Shown here: positions 47,876 through 56,819 of the stretch, piece after piece
How positions within the stretch are numbered: the first letter of the stretch is position 1
Layout of the letters: each line of letters opens with the position of its first letter
NCBI RefSeq assembly: GCF_004382825.2
Contig: NZ_SDQO02000001.1
Location: 372,001 to 436,000 of the forward strand
Length of the DNA: 64,000 bases
Direction: 5' to 3'
DNA from: Corynebacterium silvaticum
GTDB lineage: Bacteria; Actinomycetota; Actinomycetes; Mycobacteriales; Mycobacteriaceae
Made by a program: the position numbers and the translations under genes
Notes under the pieces: model-generated
The model's database searches: none
Told to the model about the DNA's origin: nothing
What the model saw: the letters and a program-made list of their open reading frames with translations, nothing else

Positions 47876-48610
47876 ATGTACCGCGTATTCGAATGCCTTG
47901 ATGAACTTGTCCAGACTGTAGAGCAGGCATATGGCGTTCCAATGACGTCTAACTGCATGGTTCCTCGTAATGAGATGCTGGCGCTTCTCGACGACCTACG
48001 CAATGCGCTGCCGGTCGAAGTCGATGATGCTCAGGATGTCCTCGATCAGCGCGATGAAATCATTCGTGGTGCTGAGGAGCGCGCACACGAAACGGTTTCT
48101 TCGGCGGACCGTGAGGCCACAAGCATTATGGAGCGTGCCCGTCAGGAATCTGACACGATGCTTACGGATGCAGAAAACCGTGCTCACGCCACGGTTGCTA
48201 AAGCACAAGACGACGCTGACCACATGGTCAACAGCGCGCGTCGAGAAGCTGACGACACTATTAATCGTGCACAAAATGAGGCCGAGCGAATCGTCGCGAG
48301 TGGCAATGAGCAGTACCAACGTAGCGTGGACGAGGGCCTAGCGGAGCAGCATAGGTTGGTGAGCGAAGCTGAAGTTGTGCGCCGCGCGAACGAAGAGGCT
48401 CACCGCGTTGTCGATGCCGCCCATGCCGACTCGAACCGCTTGCGTCAAGAATGCGATGCATTTGTGGAGAACAAGCTGTCCGAGTTTGAGGACTCACTTT
48501 CTGCAACACTTCGTACTATCTCTCGTGATCGTGCCGCTCTGCGCAGGGGTGCAGGTGCCTCTGCCGGTGCAACTACCATGCCGTCAACGCGCGGTGGATA
48601 CGAGAACTAG
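47876..48610 (+). CDS. sepIVA: coiled-coil cell-division protein, SepIVA/DivIVA-like
   Basis: The 244-residue protein begins YRVFECLDELVQTVEQAYGVPMTSNCMVPRNEMLALLDDLRNALPVEV and then forms one long charged coiled coil (residues about 50-215) built of Ala, Glu, Arg and Asp heptads. It ends in a short Gly/Ala tail. Mycobacteria have the DivIVA-like septation factor SepIVA (Rv2927c) at exactly this place, before the DUF177 and rnc genes. The function here is by position and form. DivIVA/Wag31 itself is a different gene. Confidence 0.82.
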   Translation: MYRVFECLDELVQTVEQAYGVPMTSNCMVPRNEMLALLDDLRNALPVEVDDAQDVLDQRDEIIRGAEERAHETVSSADREATSIMERARQESDTMLTDAENRAHATVAKAQDDADHMVNSARREADDTINRAQNEAERIVASGNEQYQRSVDEGLAEQHRLVSEAEVVRRANEEAHRVVDAAHADSNRLRQECDAFVENKLSEFEDSLSATLRTISRDRAALRRGAGASAGATTMPSTRGGYEN

Positions 48611-48669
48611 AGCCTCCTTAAGGTGTACAAGTACTCGTTAGCACTGCTAGCGAGTACACTCAAGGGACG

Positions 48670-49200
48670 ATGATGAACGATTCTTCTCCTTTTATTTTTA
48701 ACGTGTCCTCGCTGCTGCGGGGTTATGCTATGCCCGAAACCTTTACGCAGACTGGACCTAGTCCTGTTCGCATTGGTCCCGCGATGATCGGGATTCCAGA
48801 AGGCGGCTCGGTCCAGGTTGATGTGACCCTTATTCCGCTGGGAGATGCCGTTATAGCAGAAGCGACGATTCGGGCGGAGCTGGAGGGCGAATGTGCACGC
48901 TGCTTGAAGCTGCTCACCCCAGACGCAGAATTTCATGTGAGTGAAGTTTTTGCGGCAACCGATGACTTCATCCAAGGGGAGGACAACGAGGGGGAGGACG
49001 ATGTGTCAAAGATTATTGACGACTCGATAGATCTCCTTCAAGTTGTTATCGATGAAGCTGGTATGAACTTACCGTTTAACCCGGTGTGCGAAGCCGGTTG
49101 CGATGATTCGGAATCCGATGTGCCGGCACCTGATGGAGTGTCTGGGGAGAAGCAGGATCGAACTGATCCGCGCTGGGCTGGATTGGAGAAATTCCTGTGA
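48670..49200 (+). CDS. DUF177 (YceD) family protein
   Basis: The 176-residue protein has the YceD pattern: FIFNVSSLLRG at the start, EGECARCLKLLTPDAEFHVSEVF with a Cys pair in the middle, DLLQVVIDEAGMNLPFNPVCEAGCDD with a second Cys pair, and WAGLEKFL at the end. The four cysteines may bind zinc. YceD proteins are linked to 23S rRNA or rpmF expression and usually precede rpmF; here, as in mycobacteria, the gene precedes rnc. It overlaps rnc by four bases. ATG 48670 and ATG 48673 are both possible starts. Confidence 0.88.
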   Translation: MMNDSSPFIFNVSSLLRGYAMPETFTQTGPSPVRIGPAMIGIPEGGSVQVDVTLIPLGDAVIAEATIRAELEGECARCLKLLTPDAEFHVSEVFAATDDFIQGEDNEGEDDVSKIIDDSIDLLQVVIDEAGMNLPFNPVCEAGCDDSESDVPAPDGVSGEKQDRTDPRWAGLEKFL

Positions 49201-49952
49201 GCAGAAAAAAACAACGAGCAACCGGTTTTGATGCCTTGCAGGAAGCCTTCGACCGTATTAATTACGACTCTTTGATTGACTCTTTGGGCGTTGATATTCC
49301 TCAAGATCTGCTGATGTTGGCGTTGACGCACCGGTCCTTTGCCAATGAAAACGGGACTCTTCCAAACAACGAGCGTTTGGAGTTCCTCGGCGATGCCGTT
49401 TTGGGGCTGTCCGTTGCCGGTAAATTGTACGAACAATACCCATCGAGGGCGGAAAGTGACATCTCCAAGATGCGCGCGAGCATAGTGAGCCGTTATGGCC
49501 TTGCTGATATTGCTCGGGAGATTAAGTTGGGTAGCTTCATTTTGCTGGGCAAAGGGGAGCTGATGACTAATGGTAGAGACAAGGAATCGATTCTTGCTGA
49601 TACCACTGAAGCTCTCTTGGGGGCAATCTACTTAGCACACGGCTTTGAAGTTGCTCGGGCCACGGTTTTACGACTTTTCCAAAAGAAGATCGATACTGCC
49701 AGTGCCGTCGGTGTCGGTATGCACCAAGACTGGAAAACCACGCTTCAGGAGCGCGCTGCTGAGCGTAAACTTCCCGTGCCGGTATACACAGCTTCCTCCA
49801 CGGGGCCAGAACACAGCCAAACATTTACTGCTGTCGTTACCGTGGGCACTGCGACTTTGGGAGAAGGAATAGGACCCAATAAGAAACTTGCAGAGCAGGC
49901 AGCAGCACATAAAGCGGTTGTCTTCCTTCAAGAAAACCCCACGTTTTCTTGA
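49197..49952 (+). CDS. rnc: ribonuclease III
   Basis: RNase III cuts double-stranded RNA, including rRNA precursors. The 251-residue protein starts at GTG 49197, overlapping the DUF177 stop. The catalytic signature NERLEFLGDAVLGL lies near residue 60 and DTTEALLGAIYLAHG with the second acid cluster near 140. The double-stranded-RNA-binding domain fills the C-terminus (DWKTTLQERAAERKLPVPVY, ending AEQAAAHKAVVFL). It is coupled to mutM downstream. Confidence 0.97.
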   Translation: MSRKKQRATGFDALQEAFDRINYDSLIDSLGVDIPQDLLMLALTHRSFANENGTLPNNERLEFLGDAVLGLSVAGKLYEQYPSRAESDISKMRASIVSRYGLADIAREIKLGSFILLGKGELMTNGRDKESILADTTEALLGAIYLAHGFEVARATVLRLFQKKIDTASAVGVGMHQDWKTTLQERAAERKLPVPVYTASSTGPEHSQTFTAVVTVGTATLGEGIGPNKKLAEQAAAHKAVVFLQENPTFS

Positions 49953-49976
49953 ATCCTTAAAATTAAGGATCACGCC

Positions 49977-50834
49977 GTGCCTGAATTGCCAGAGGTAGAG
50001 GTTGTTCGTCGGGGGCTTGAATGTCACGCCGTTGGGAAGACTTTGACTTCGGTGACAGTCTCCCATCCGCGTGCTGTCCGTTATGTAGAAGGCGGCTCGC
50101 GGGAACTTGAGGCACGGTTACGGGGACGAGTACTTTCCTCGGTGTATCGGCGTGGAAAGTTTTTGTGGTTTGTTTTGGATGATTCCTGTGCGCTCATGGT
50201 TCATCTAGGTATGAGTGGGCAAATGCTCATTAAGCGTACCGACGCCCACTCGCATCCGCATACCCGGATCCGATGTTCCCTTAGCAATGAAGTGGAGCAG
50301 GGAGAATTATGGTTTGTAGATCAGCGCACGTTTGGCTATTGGCGACTTGCTGAATTGACCTATGCGCATAACCGATTAGTTCCCGAACCAATGGCTCACA
50401 TAGCGGCTGATCTCTTGGAGCCCACGCAGGATCTTATGGCAACAGCGCGATTGATAAAGTCCAAACAAGTAGAGATTAAAAAACTGCTTCTTAATCAAGA
50501 GATCGTTGCGGGGATCGGCAATATATATGCAGATGAGATACTCTGGTCTGCACAAATACACCCTAGGCAGAAAGCACATCGGCTTTCATTGAATGCAATT
50601 CACTCGCTTCTGTGCGAGGGACAAAAAGTGATGAATAAAGCCCTGTTGCAGGGTGGAACGAGTTTTGATTCGCTGTATGTCAATGTGAATGGGCAGTCTG
50701 GCTATTTTGATGTTTCCTTGCAAGCCTATGGGCAAGAGGGGAGACCGTGTGGACGCTGCAGTACCGCGGTGATTCGGGAAAAATTCACCAATCGCTCAAG
50801 CCACTTGTGTCCACGCTGTCAGCGGCTGCATTAA
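49977..50834 (+). CDS. mutM: formamidopyrimidine-DNA glycosylase
   Basis: MutM removes 8-oxoguanine and ring-opened purines and cuts the strand. After the start residue comes PELPEVEVVRRGLE, with catalytic Pro2 and Glu3, from GTG 49977. LVVHLGMSGQM-type sequence appears as MVHLGMSGQMLI. The helix-two-turn-helix region includes NQEIVAGIGNIYADEILW. The C-terminal zinc finger is CGRCSTAVIREKFTNRSSHLCPRCQ with four Cys. It has 285 residues and lies 24 bases after rnc. Confidence 0.97.
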   Translation: MPELPEVEVVRRGLECHAVGKTLTSVTVSHPRAVRYVEGGSRELEARLRGRVLSSVYRRGKFLWFVLDDSCALMVHLGMSGQMLIKRTDAHSHPHTRIRCSLSNEVEQGELWFVDQRTFGYWRLAELTYAHNRLVPEPMAHIAADLLEPTQDLMATARLIKSKQVEIKKLLLNQEIVAGIGNIYADEILWSAQIHPRQKAHRLSLNAIHSLLCEGQKVMNKALLQGGTSFDSLYVNVNGQSGYFDVSLQAYGQEGRPCGRCSTAVIREKFTNRSSHLCPRCQRLH

Positions 50835-51104
50835 GTGCCCTATGAAAACAAAATATTTTTGGTTGGTTAGCCGAAAATATGGAGTTTATTTGAAGGGAAA
50901 CAGGGGATTGTGGGGTACTCAGCTCATTCTTATCGAATGTGGAAATATGTAGTGGATTGACTAGAAAAACTGGTATTTCCCAAGGAAAATGCGATGACTG
51001 GCCCTTATTCCTTTATTAACTTCAAGTGGGATGGGGGCTAATGATGCCGTGCCTCACAAGTCAGGATTACGTGAGATTAAGTCACTGCCGGTACGATTCG
51101 CCAC

Positions 51105-52571
51105 ATGGAAAGTGTGCAGACGTTTGTCACTGACGTCATCAATGACAACTATTGGAAGATCATCCCCTTCCTTCTCATTGCTGCAGGAGTCTACTTCGCT
51201 GTTCGTACACTGGTCGTTCAAATTCGAATGATTCCAGATATGTTCCGAGCAGTTGCAGAAAAACAAGACACACCTGAGTCCCACACAGATGAGCAAGGTA
51301 TTTCTGCGTTCAAAGCTTTCACCATCTCTGCCGCTTCCCGTGTGGGAACTGGAAACGTCGCCGGAGTCGCCGTAGCAATCACGCTAGGCGGCCCCGGCGC
51401 CGTTTTTTGGATGTGGATGATCGCGCTCCTAGGCGGTGCAACCGCCTTTGTGGAATCGACTCTGGCACAGCTGTGGAAGACGAAAACTGCGGATGGCACG
51501 TATCGCGGTGGCCCGGCGTATTACATGACCAGGGGTATAAATGCGCGATGGCTAGCAGTCATCTTCGGCGTAGCCATCACGATTACTTACGGTTTTGTCT
51601 ATAACTCGATCCAGGCAAACTCTATCGTCGAGGCGACTGGCGCTTCTTTCGACTCCTCGACGATGACTTTTAAAGTCGTCGTCGGGCTGATCCTAGCGGC
51701 TGTGACTGGCGTGATTATCTTTGGTGGCGTTCACAGGATCGCAAACTTTACCCAGATCATCGTTCCAGTTATGGCATTGGCGTATTTGGCTATCGGCATC
51801 CTTGTTTTGTTGCTCAACGTGGAAAAGATACCCGGAATGTTTGCCAGCATCCTGGAGCACGCCTTGGGATTTAAAGAGATCGCAGGTGCGACAGTGGGCG
51901 CTGCGTTTATGAACGGTATGCGCCGTGGCTTGTTCTCTAACGAGGCTGGTCAAGGTTCTGCACCGAATGCTGCAGGAACAGCCAACGTCTCCCACCCCGT
52001 AAAGCAAGGCTTGGTGCAGACTTTGGGCGTGTATTTTGACACGATTTTGGTGTGTTCCATTACCGCTTTCATTATTTTGCTGGGTAATCCGACTTTTGGC
52101 GATAACGTTCAAGGTGCCACCTTGACGCAGTCGGCTCTTGCCGGCGAGGTCGGCGCATGGGGCACACACTTTGTCACCGTTATCCTGTTCTTCCTCGCAT
52201 TTTCCTCGGTGATTGGTAACACCTTCTTGGCGCAGTCCAACATTGAGTACTTCACAAACTCTAAAGCTGTGATGACTACTTTCCGCATCATTGTGATGGC
52301 TTGTGTGTTCGGTGGGGCCATCGGCCCGTTGCCGTTGGTTTGGGCTCTGGGGGATACCTTTGCTGCGACAATGGTCGTGATCAACTTGATTGCTATTATT
52401 CCGCTGGGCGGAGTTGCTGTGAAGCTGTTGAAGAATTACAACCAGCAAAAGGCACAAGGCCTCGACCCTGTTTTCCATCGCGACATGCTCCCCGAGCTTA
52501 AAAATGTAGAGTGCTGGGACGGTTCGGATCCGGTTACTCGCCGCGACCATCAGATCGTGCGTGAAGTGTAA
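51105..52571 (+). CDS. sodium:alanine/glycine symporter (AGCS family)
   Basis: The 488-residue membrane protein has the AGCS hallmarks: ISAASRVGTGNVAGVAVAITLGGPGAVFWMW (sodium and substrate site) near residue 72, AFVESTLAQLWK, GGPAYYMTRGI, NGMRRGLFSNEAGQGSAPNAAGTA near residue 270, and DTILVCSITAFIIL. These proteins import alanine or glycine with sodium. It interrupts the mutM-acyP-smc series that is otherwise like that of mycobacteria. A 270-base gap precedes it, so it has its own promoter; a terminator follows. Confidence 0.94.
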   Translation: MESVQTFVTDVINDNYWKIIPFLLIAAGVYFAVRTLVVQIRMIPDMFRAVAEKQDTPESHTDEQGISAFKAFTISAASRVGTGNVAGVAVAITLGGPGAVFWMWMIALLGGATAFVESTLAQLWKTKTADGTYRGGPAYYMTRGINARWLAVIFGVAITITYGFVYNSIQANSIVEATGASFDSSTMTFKVVVGLILAAVTGVIIFGGVHRIANFTQIIVPVMALAYLAIGILVLLLNVEKIPGMFASILEHALGFKEIAGATVGAAFMNGMRRGLFSNEAGQGSAPNAAGTANVSHPVKQGLVQTLGVYFDTILVCSITAFIILLGNPTFGDNVQGATLTQSALAGEVGAWGTHFVTVILFFLAFSSVIGNTFLAQSNIEYFTNSKAVMTTFRIIVMACVFGGAIGPLPLVWALGDTFAATMVVINLIAIIPLGGVAVKLLKNYNQQKAQGLDPVFHRDMLPELKNVECWDGSDPVTRRDHQIVREV

Positions 52572-52586
52572 TACAAAGAATTACAG

Positions 52587-52655
52587 AAAAGCCCTGTTTT
52601 CTTGCGGGAACTTGCCCAAAGTGCCCTGCGTAAGAAAGCGGGGCTTTGTGCTGTT
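52587..52655 (+). terminator. hairpin terminator after the symporter
   Basis: AAAGCCC from 52588 with TTTCTTGCG downstream pairs with CGTAAGAAA and GGGGCTTT ending near 52646, an extended, nearly perfect stem. T-residues (TTTGTGCTGTTT) follow. It separates the symporter from acyP. Confidence 0.7.
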
Positions 52656-52745
52656 TAAGATGTCAACAGCATTGAGGGGAGGCGTCGACACGCTTATAAG
52701 GGGGCTTGGGTATGGTAGTGGAAACTCATTATGAAAGGTCGATAC

Positions 52746-53063
52746 GTGGACAACGGTGAATCTAGGGGAGCAGCGAGACAACCTGAGCAGGTTCGGCTCA
52801 CCGCCTGGGTTCATGGACATGTACAAGGGGTGGGATTTAGGTGGTGGATGTACACCCAAGCGATGGAGCGCGGGTTAGCTGGTTCTGCCACGAATCTTGT
52901 GGACGGTCGAGTATGCGTTGTCGCAGAAGGCGACGCTGAATCCTGCCAAAGCCTGTTACATATTCTTAAACGACCTGATGTAGATGGCAGGCCTGGAACC
53001 GTGTCTACGGTGGTGGAACTCTGGTCTGAGCCCAAAGGCGTGCACGGTTTTATCACCCGCTAA
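52746..53063 (+). CDS. acyP: acylphosphatase
   Basis: The short protein holds the acylphosphatase fold: WVHGHVQGVGFRWWMYTQA with the catalytic Arg and the phosphate loop near residue 25, and ATNLVDGRVCVVAEGD with the catalytic Asn. It hydrolyses acyl phosphates. GTG 52746 is favoured by AAAGG seven bases upstream; ATG 52731 would add five residues. It directly precedes smc, as in mycobacteria. Confidence 0.92.
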   Translation: MDNGESRGAARQPEQVRLTAWVHGHVQGVGFRWWMYTQAMERGLAGSATNLVDGRVCVVAEGDAESCQSLLHILKRPDVDGRPGTVSTVVELWSEPKGVHGFITR

Positions 53064-53125
53064 AACATGTTTGTTTGCTGGCTTGTCGTGATTCCTCTGC
53101 ACGATGGTTTGCTAGACTGCCTTGG

Positions 53126-56100
53126 GTGTATTTGAAGTCGCTTACGCTTAGAGGATTTAAGTCCTTTGCCTCTGCGACGACCCTAAAATTTGAGCCAGGA
53201 ATCTGCGCTGTGGTGGGCCCGAATGGGTCTGGAAAATCCAATGTTGTGGATGCACTTGCTTGGGTGATGGGGGAACAAGGTGCAAAGAACCTGCGTGGCG
53301 GCAAGATGGAAGACGTCATTTTTGCGGGAGCAGGGGAGCGCAAACCACTCGGCCGGGCGGAAGTCACGCTCACCATCGACAATAGCGATGGCGCTTTGCC
53401 TATTGAGTATCGTGAAGTTTCTGTTACTCGCCGTATGTTCCGTGATGGTGCTAGCGAATACGAAATCAACGGCAGCCGCGCCCGCCTCATGGACATCCAA
53501 GAGCTGCTCTCTGATTCCGGCATTGGTCGGGAAATGCACGTTATTGTTGGGCAGGGCAGCCTTGCACAAATACTTGAATCACGTCCTGAGGATCGCCGGG
53601 CGTTCATCGAAGAGGCAGCAGGGGTACTAAAGCACCGGCGACGAAAAGAAAAAGCGCAACGCAAGCTCGTCGGCATGCAAGCAAATCTGGATCGCCTTAA
53701 TGACCTCACAACGGAGCTGCGTCGACAACTTAAGCCACTGGCGCGCCAAGCCGAAGCTGCGCAACGTGCCGCTACCGTTCAAGCAGACGTAAGGGACTCT
53801 AGATTACGGCTTGCCGGGCACCGCGTAGTGGAATTACAAGAACAGCTTAATTCCGCGGAGTCCCAGGCGCGGGTGCTATTGGAAAAGGTCGAGCTCGTCA
53901 CCGAACAACTCGAAGAAGCAACTGCGCAGCAAACGGAGATAGACGATCTCCTAGCGGAGGCAACCCCGCGCGCAGAAAGTGCACAGCACCTATGGTTTGA
54001 ACTTTCTGCCTTGGCGGAGCGGGTAGCCGCGACCCAGAGAATCGCTTCCGACCGTGCCTCTTCCATACAAGAAGTTGCCTATTCTGGCCCGGATCCAGAA
54101 ATTTTAGAGAACAAAGCCGCGCGTGCAGATGACGAATACCGGGAGCTGGCGGAAGCCGCAGAGATCGCGCGGGAGCGTTTAGACGCCATCCACGAAGAGG
54201 CAGAGCAGCGTGAAGAGGCCGCTCGTGAGGCGGAACAGGAGCACCTAGCGCAGGTCCGAGCCATTGCAGATAGACGCGAGGGCGTAGTCAGACTTCTCGC
54301 TTCAGAAGAATCCCAACGCAAGCAAGTTGAGTCGGCCCAAGCTGAGGTTTCGCGCTTAACAGAAACATCCCAGGCTTCTTCTCAGCGCCAGCGCGAGCTG
54401 ATAAATGAGAAAACTGCGATAGATGAGACCGTAGCTCAGTTACAGGCGGAGATGTCTCCGCTCAGTGAGCGCCACGCGCAGGCAACGACGGAGGCCGAAA
54501 CCTCCGAAAAACGGCTTGAGCAGCTCCGCGTACAGCGTGGTTCCATCGACAAATTAGTGTCTCGGTTGGAATCGCGCATTGAGACCTTAACCGCAACCCT
54601 GCAGGTGGCAACCTCAGAAAACGTGCTCTCTGGGCTGGAGGAATGCGCTCCTCTTGGGCCAAAGATTCGTCCACGACCGGGTGCAGAGAAGGCAGTTTCT
54701 GCCGCTTTGGGGCGCTTTACCGAGGCATTAGTAGCTGCAATCTTTGACGCAGGATCTGTGAACGATCTTGATTCGGTTGCTCGGACCATTGTGGTCACCA
54801 GCGCAGGTTCCGAGGGCTGGCGCATGGATGCTGATCTGCCTTCTGGCGCATCATGGCTACTAGACCACGTAGACATGGACAGTGATGTCCGCGGTGCTAT
54901 CACGCGAGTGCTTGCCGACGCAGTCTGGGTGCCAGACCTAGAAGCGGGACGAACCCTCATAGAACAAGACCCACGGTTGCGTGCTGTCACTTCTGAGGGC
55001 ACCATGCTGGGGCAAGGATGGATTGAGTTAGGCTCTGGCGGCTATAGCTCAGTGGAAGCTGCGTCTCATATAGAAACAGCTCAAGCTGAACTTGATATAG
55101 CTCACGCCCAGTTGGAAGAGTTATCTGGAACTTTGGAGGGCGCCCACCATGCTGCTGCAGAGGCCCGCGTTGCGGCTGCCCGCGCAACAGCGGCTTTAAG
55201 GGATCACCAGCATCGAATTTCTGAAGCTGAAAGGGACAGCTCCAGATTGCAGCAGCAGTGCGACGCCCATCAAAAGCAACACCAACAAGCTCTTGAACAA
55301 TGCACAAAAGCTGAAACACGAATGCACCAGCTCCAGGAAGAATGGGAGGAGATAAAGAGTCGTCTGGATAGAGTGTCAGACAGTGACACCCCAGAAGAAC
55401 CCTCCAGTGTCGCCCGGGATGAAGCTGCTTCCGCCTTGGCTCAGATCAAAGCGATGGAGATGGAAGCACGCTTGAACTTGAGGACAGCCGAGGAACGCGC
55501 GGAAAATGCTCAGGGTAAGGGCGAGGGGTTGCGTCGACAAGCTCATTACGAGCGCCAAGCAAAAATCCGCCATGAGCAAGCGATGGAACGCCGGATAAAA
55601 CAGTCGCGTCTGGCGGCTGCAGTTGCTGAGGGTGCGAACATGCTTGCCCAGCGAGTATCCACGGCATTGGAGAAAGCAGCCACGGAGAAGAACTCAGCTA
55701 TCGCAGAACGTACTCGCCTGGCAGCCCAGGCCGCTAGTGCAAAAGATGCGGTCAATGCTCTACAGAATCAGCTCAACCGACTGAGCGATACTGCTCATGC
55801 CTCAGAAATCGCCCAAAGCCAGTCTCAAGTGAGGCTAGAGGAAGCCCAAGAAAAATTAGTCGAGCAACTCGGCGTGCCGATAACGGACTTGTTGCGTGAC
55901 TACGCGCCGGGAGCTGATTTTGACGTAGCTGCGGAACGCGCGCGTCTGAAGCAAGCAGAAAAAGACCTCAGTGCGCTTGGCGAGGTGAATCCTTTGGCTT
56001 TGGAGGAATTTAAGGCGCTAGAAGAGCGATATGAGTTTTTGTCCACCCAGCTAGCCGACGTGGAGCAGGCACGACAAGACCTCGGAGGCGTGATCGAGGA

Positions 56101-56629
56101 CGTAGACGCGAAAATCCTGCAACTTTTTACCGACGCATGGCGCGACGTAGAGGCTGAGTTTCCGAAGGTTTTTGCAACTTTGTTCCCAGGCGGGGAGGGG
56201 CGTCTTATCCTGACCGAGCCCGACGACATGCTGGCTACGGGAATTGAAGTGGAAGCTCGCCCTCCAGGAAAGAAAGTAAAGCGGTTGTCTTTGCTCTCTG
56301 GTGGTGAGAAATCGCTGACTGCGCTGGCAATGTTGGTTGCTATTTTCCGGGCTCGGCCTAGTCCGTTTTACGTGATGGATGAGGTGGAAGCAGCACTTGA
56401 TGATGTTAACCTTCGTCGTTTGATCGCTTTGTTTGAAGAGCTGCGGAAAGACTCCCAGCTCATCGTTATTACGCACCAGAAAACAACGATGGACGTAGCC
56501 AACGTGCTGTACGGCGTAACAATGTGTGGCGACGGCGTAACGCGTGTGATCTCTCAGCATATGAGCCCAGGTGCAGTAGCGGTTGCGCAAGGCGATTCTT
56601 CAGGGAACACGCCAGAGGAGAAGGCTTGA
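53126..56629 (+). CDS. smc: chromosome segregation protein SMC (condensin)
   Basis: SMC is the ATPase of the bacterial condensin complex with ScpA and ScpB. From GTG 53126 the protein starts VYLKSLTLRGFKSFAS and has about 1167 residues. The Walker A loop GPNGSGKSNVVDAL lies near residue 30. Two long coiled coils (about 170-500 and 670-980) flank the hinge (about 515-660, with LGPKIRPRPGAEKAVSAALG). The signature LSLLSGGEKSLTALA is near 1056 and Walker B FYVMDEVEAALDD near 1083. A longer frame begins upstream at 53075 with non-matching residues. No clear ribosome site is seen before the GTG. It is probably read with acyP. Confidence 0.97.
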   Translation: MYLKSLTLRGFKSFASATTLKFEPGICAVVGPNGSGKSNVVDALAWVMGEQGAKNLRGGKMEDVIFAGAGERKPLGRAEVTLTIDNSDGALPIEYREVSVTRRMFRDGASEYEINGSRARLMDIQELLSDSGIGREMHVIVGQGSLAQILESRPEDRRAFIEEAAGVLKHRRRKEKAQRKLVGMQANLDRLNDLTTELRRQLKPLARQAEAAQRAATVQADVRDSRLRLAGHRVVELQEQLNSAESQARVLLEKVELVTEQLEEATAQQTEIDDLLAEATPRAESAQHLWFELSALAERVAATQRIASDRASSIQEVAYSGPDPEILENKAARADDEYRELAEAAEIARERLDAIHEEAEQREEAAREAEQEHLAQVRAIADRREGVVRLLASEESQRKQVESAQAEVSRLTETSQASSQRQRELINEKTAIDETVAQLQAEMSPLSERHAQATTEAETSEKRLEQLRVQRGSIDKLVSRLESRIETLTATLQVATSENVLSGLEECAPLGPKIRPRPGAEKAVSAALGRFTEALVAAIFDAGSVNDLDSVARTIVVTSAGSEGWRMDADLPSGASWLLDHVDMDSDVRGAITRVLADAVWVPDLEAGRTLIEQDPRLRAVTSEGTMLGQGWIELGSGGYSSVEAASHIETAQAELDIAHAQLEELSGTLEGAHHAAAEARVAAARATAALRDHQHRISEAERDSSRLQQQCDAHQKQHQQALEQCTKAETRMHQLQEEWEEIKSRLDRVSDSDTPEEPSSVARDEAASALAQIKAMEMEARLNLRTAEERAENAQGKGEGLRRQAHYERQAKIRHEQAMERRIKQSRLAAAVAEGANMLAQRVSTALEKAATEKNSAIAERTRLAAQAASAKDAVNALQNQLNRLSDTAHASEIAQSQSQVRLEEAQEKLVEQLGVPITDLLRDYAPGADFDVAAERARLKQAEKDLSALGEVNPLALEEFKALEERYEFLSTQLADVEQARQDLGGVIEDVDAKILQLFTDAWRDVEAEFPKVFATLFPGGEGRLILTEPDDMLATGIEVEARPPGKKVKRLSLLSGGEKSLTALAMLVAIFRARPSPFYVMDEVEAALDDVNLRRLIALFEELRKDSQLIVITHQKTTMDVANVLYGVTMCGDGVTRVISQHMSPGAVAVAQGDSSGNTPEEKA

Positions 56630-56819
56630 GAAAACCCACGCAGAATTAGTGTGGTCTGCCCGTATTCTTTGGCATCGCCAGCCGGATTATAGCGCTGAAA
56701 TTTATGAGTATTCAGCGCGCTGCGGCGGTTAGGTATTGAGCCTTTGTGCAGGGTATCCTCGAATCTTTGTCACATCTTCGTATCTACTTTGTATCTAAAA
56801 CTTTTAAGAAAGGGGACAC

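Noticed and set aside
53053..53709. 218-codon minus-strand frame opposite the start of smc
   Set aside because: Antisense to the strongly conserved SMC head; Ser/Arg/Pro-rich as expected of a shadow frame.
54436..55005. 189-codon minus-strand frame opposite the SMC hinge
   Set aside because: Shadow of a conserved gene, no ribosome site or motif.
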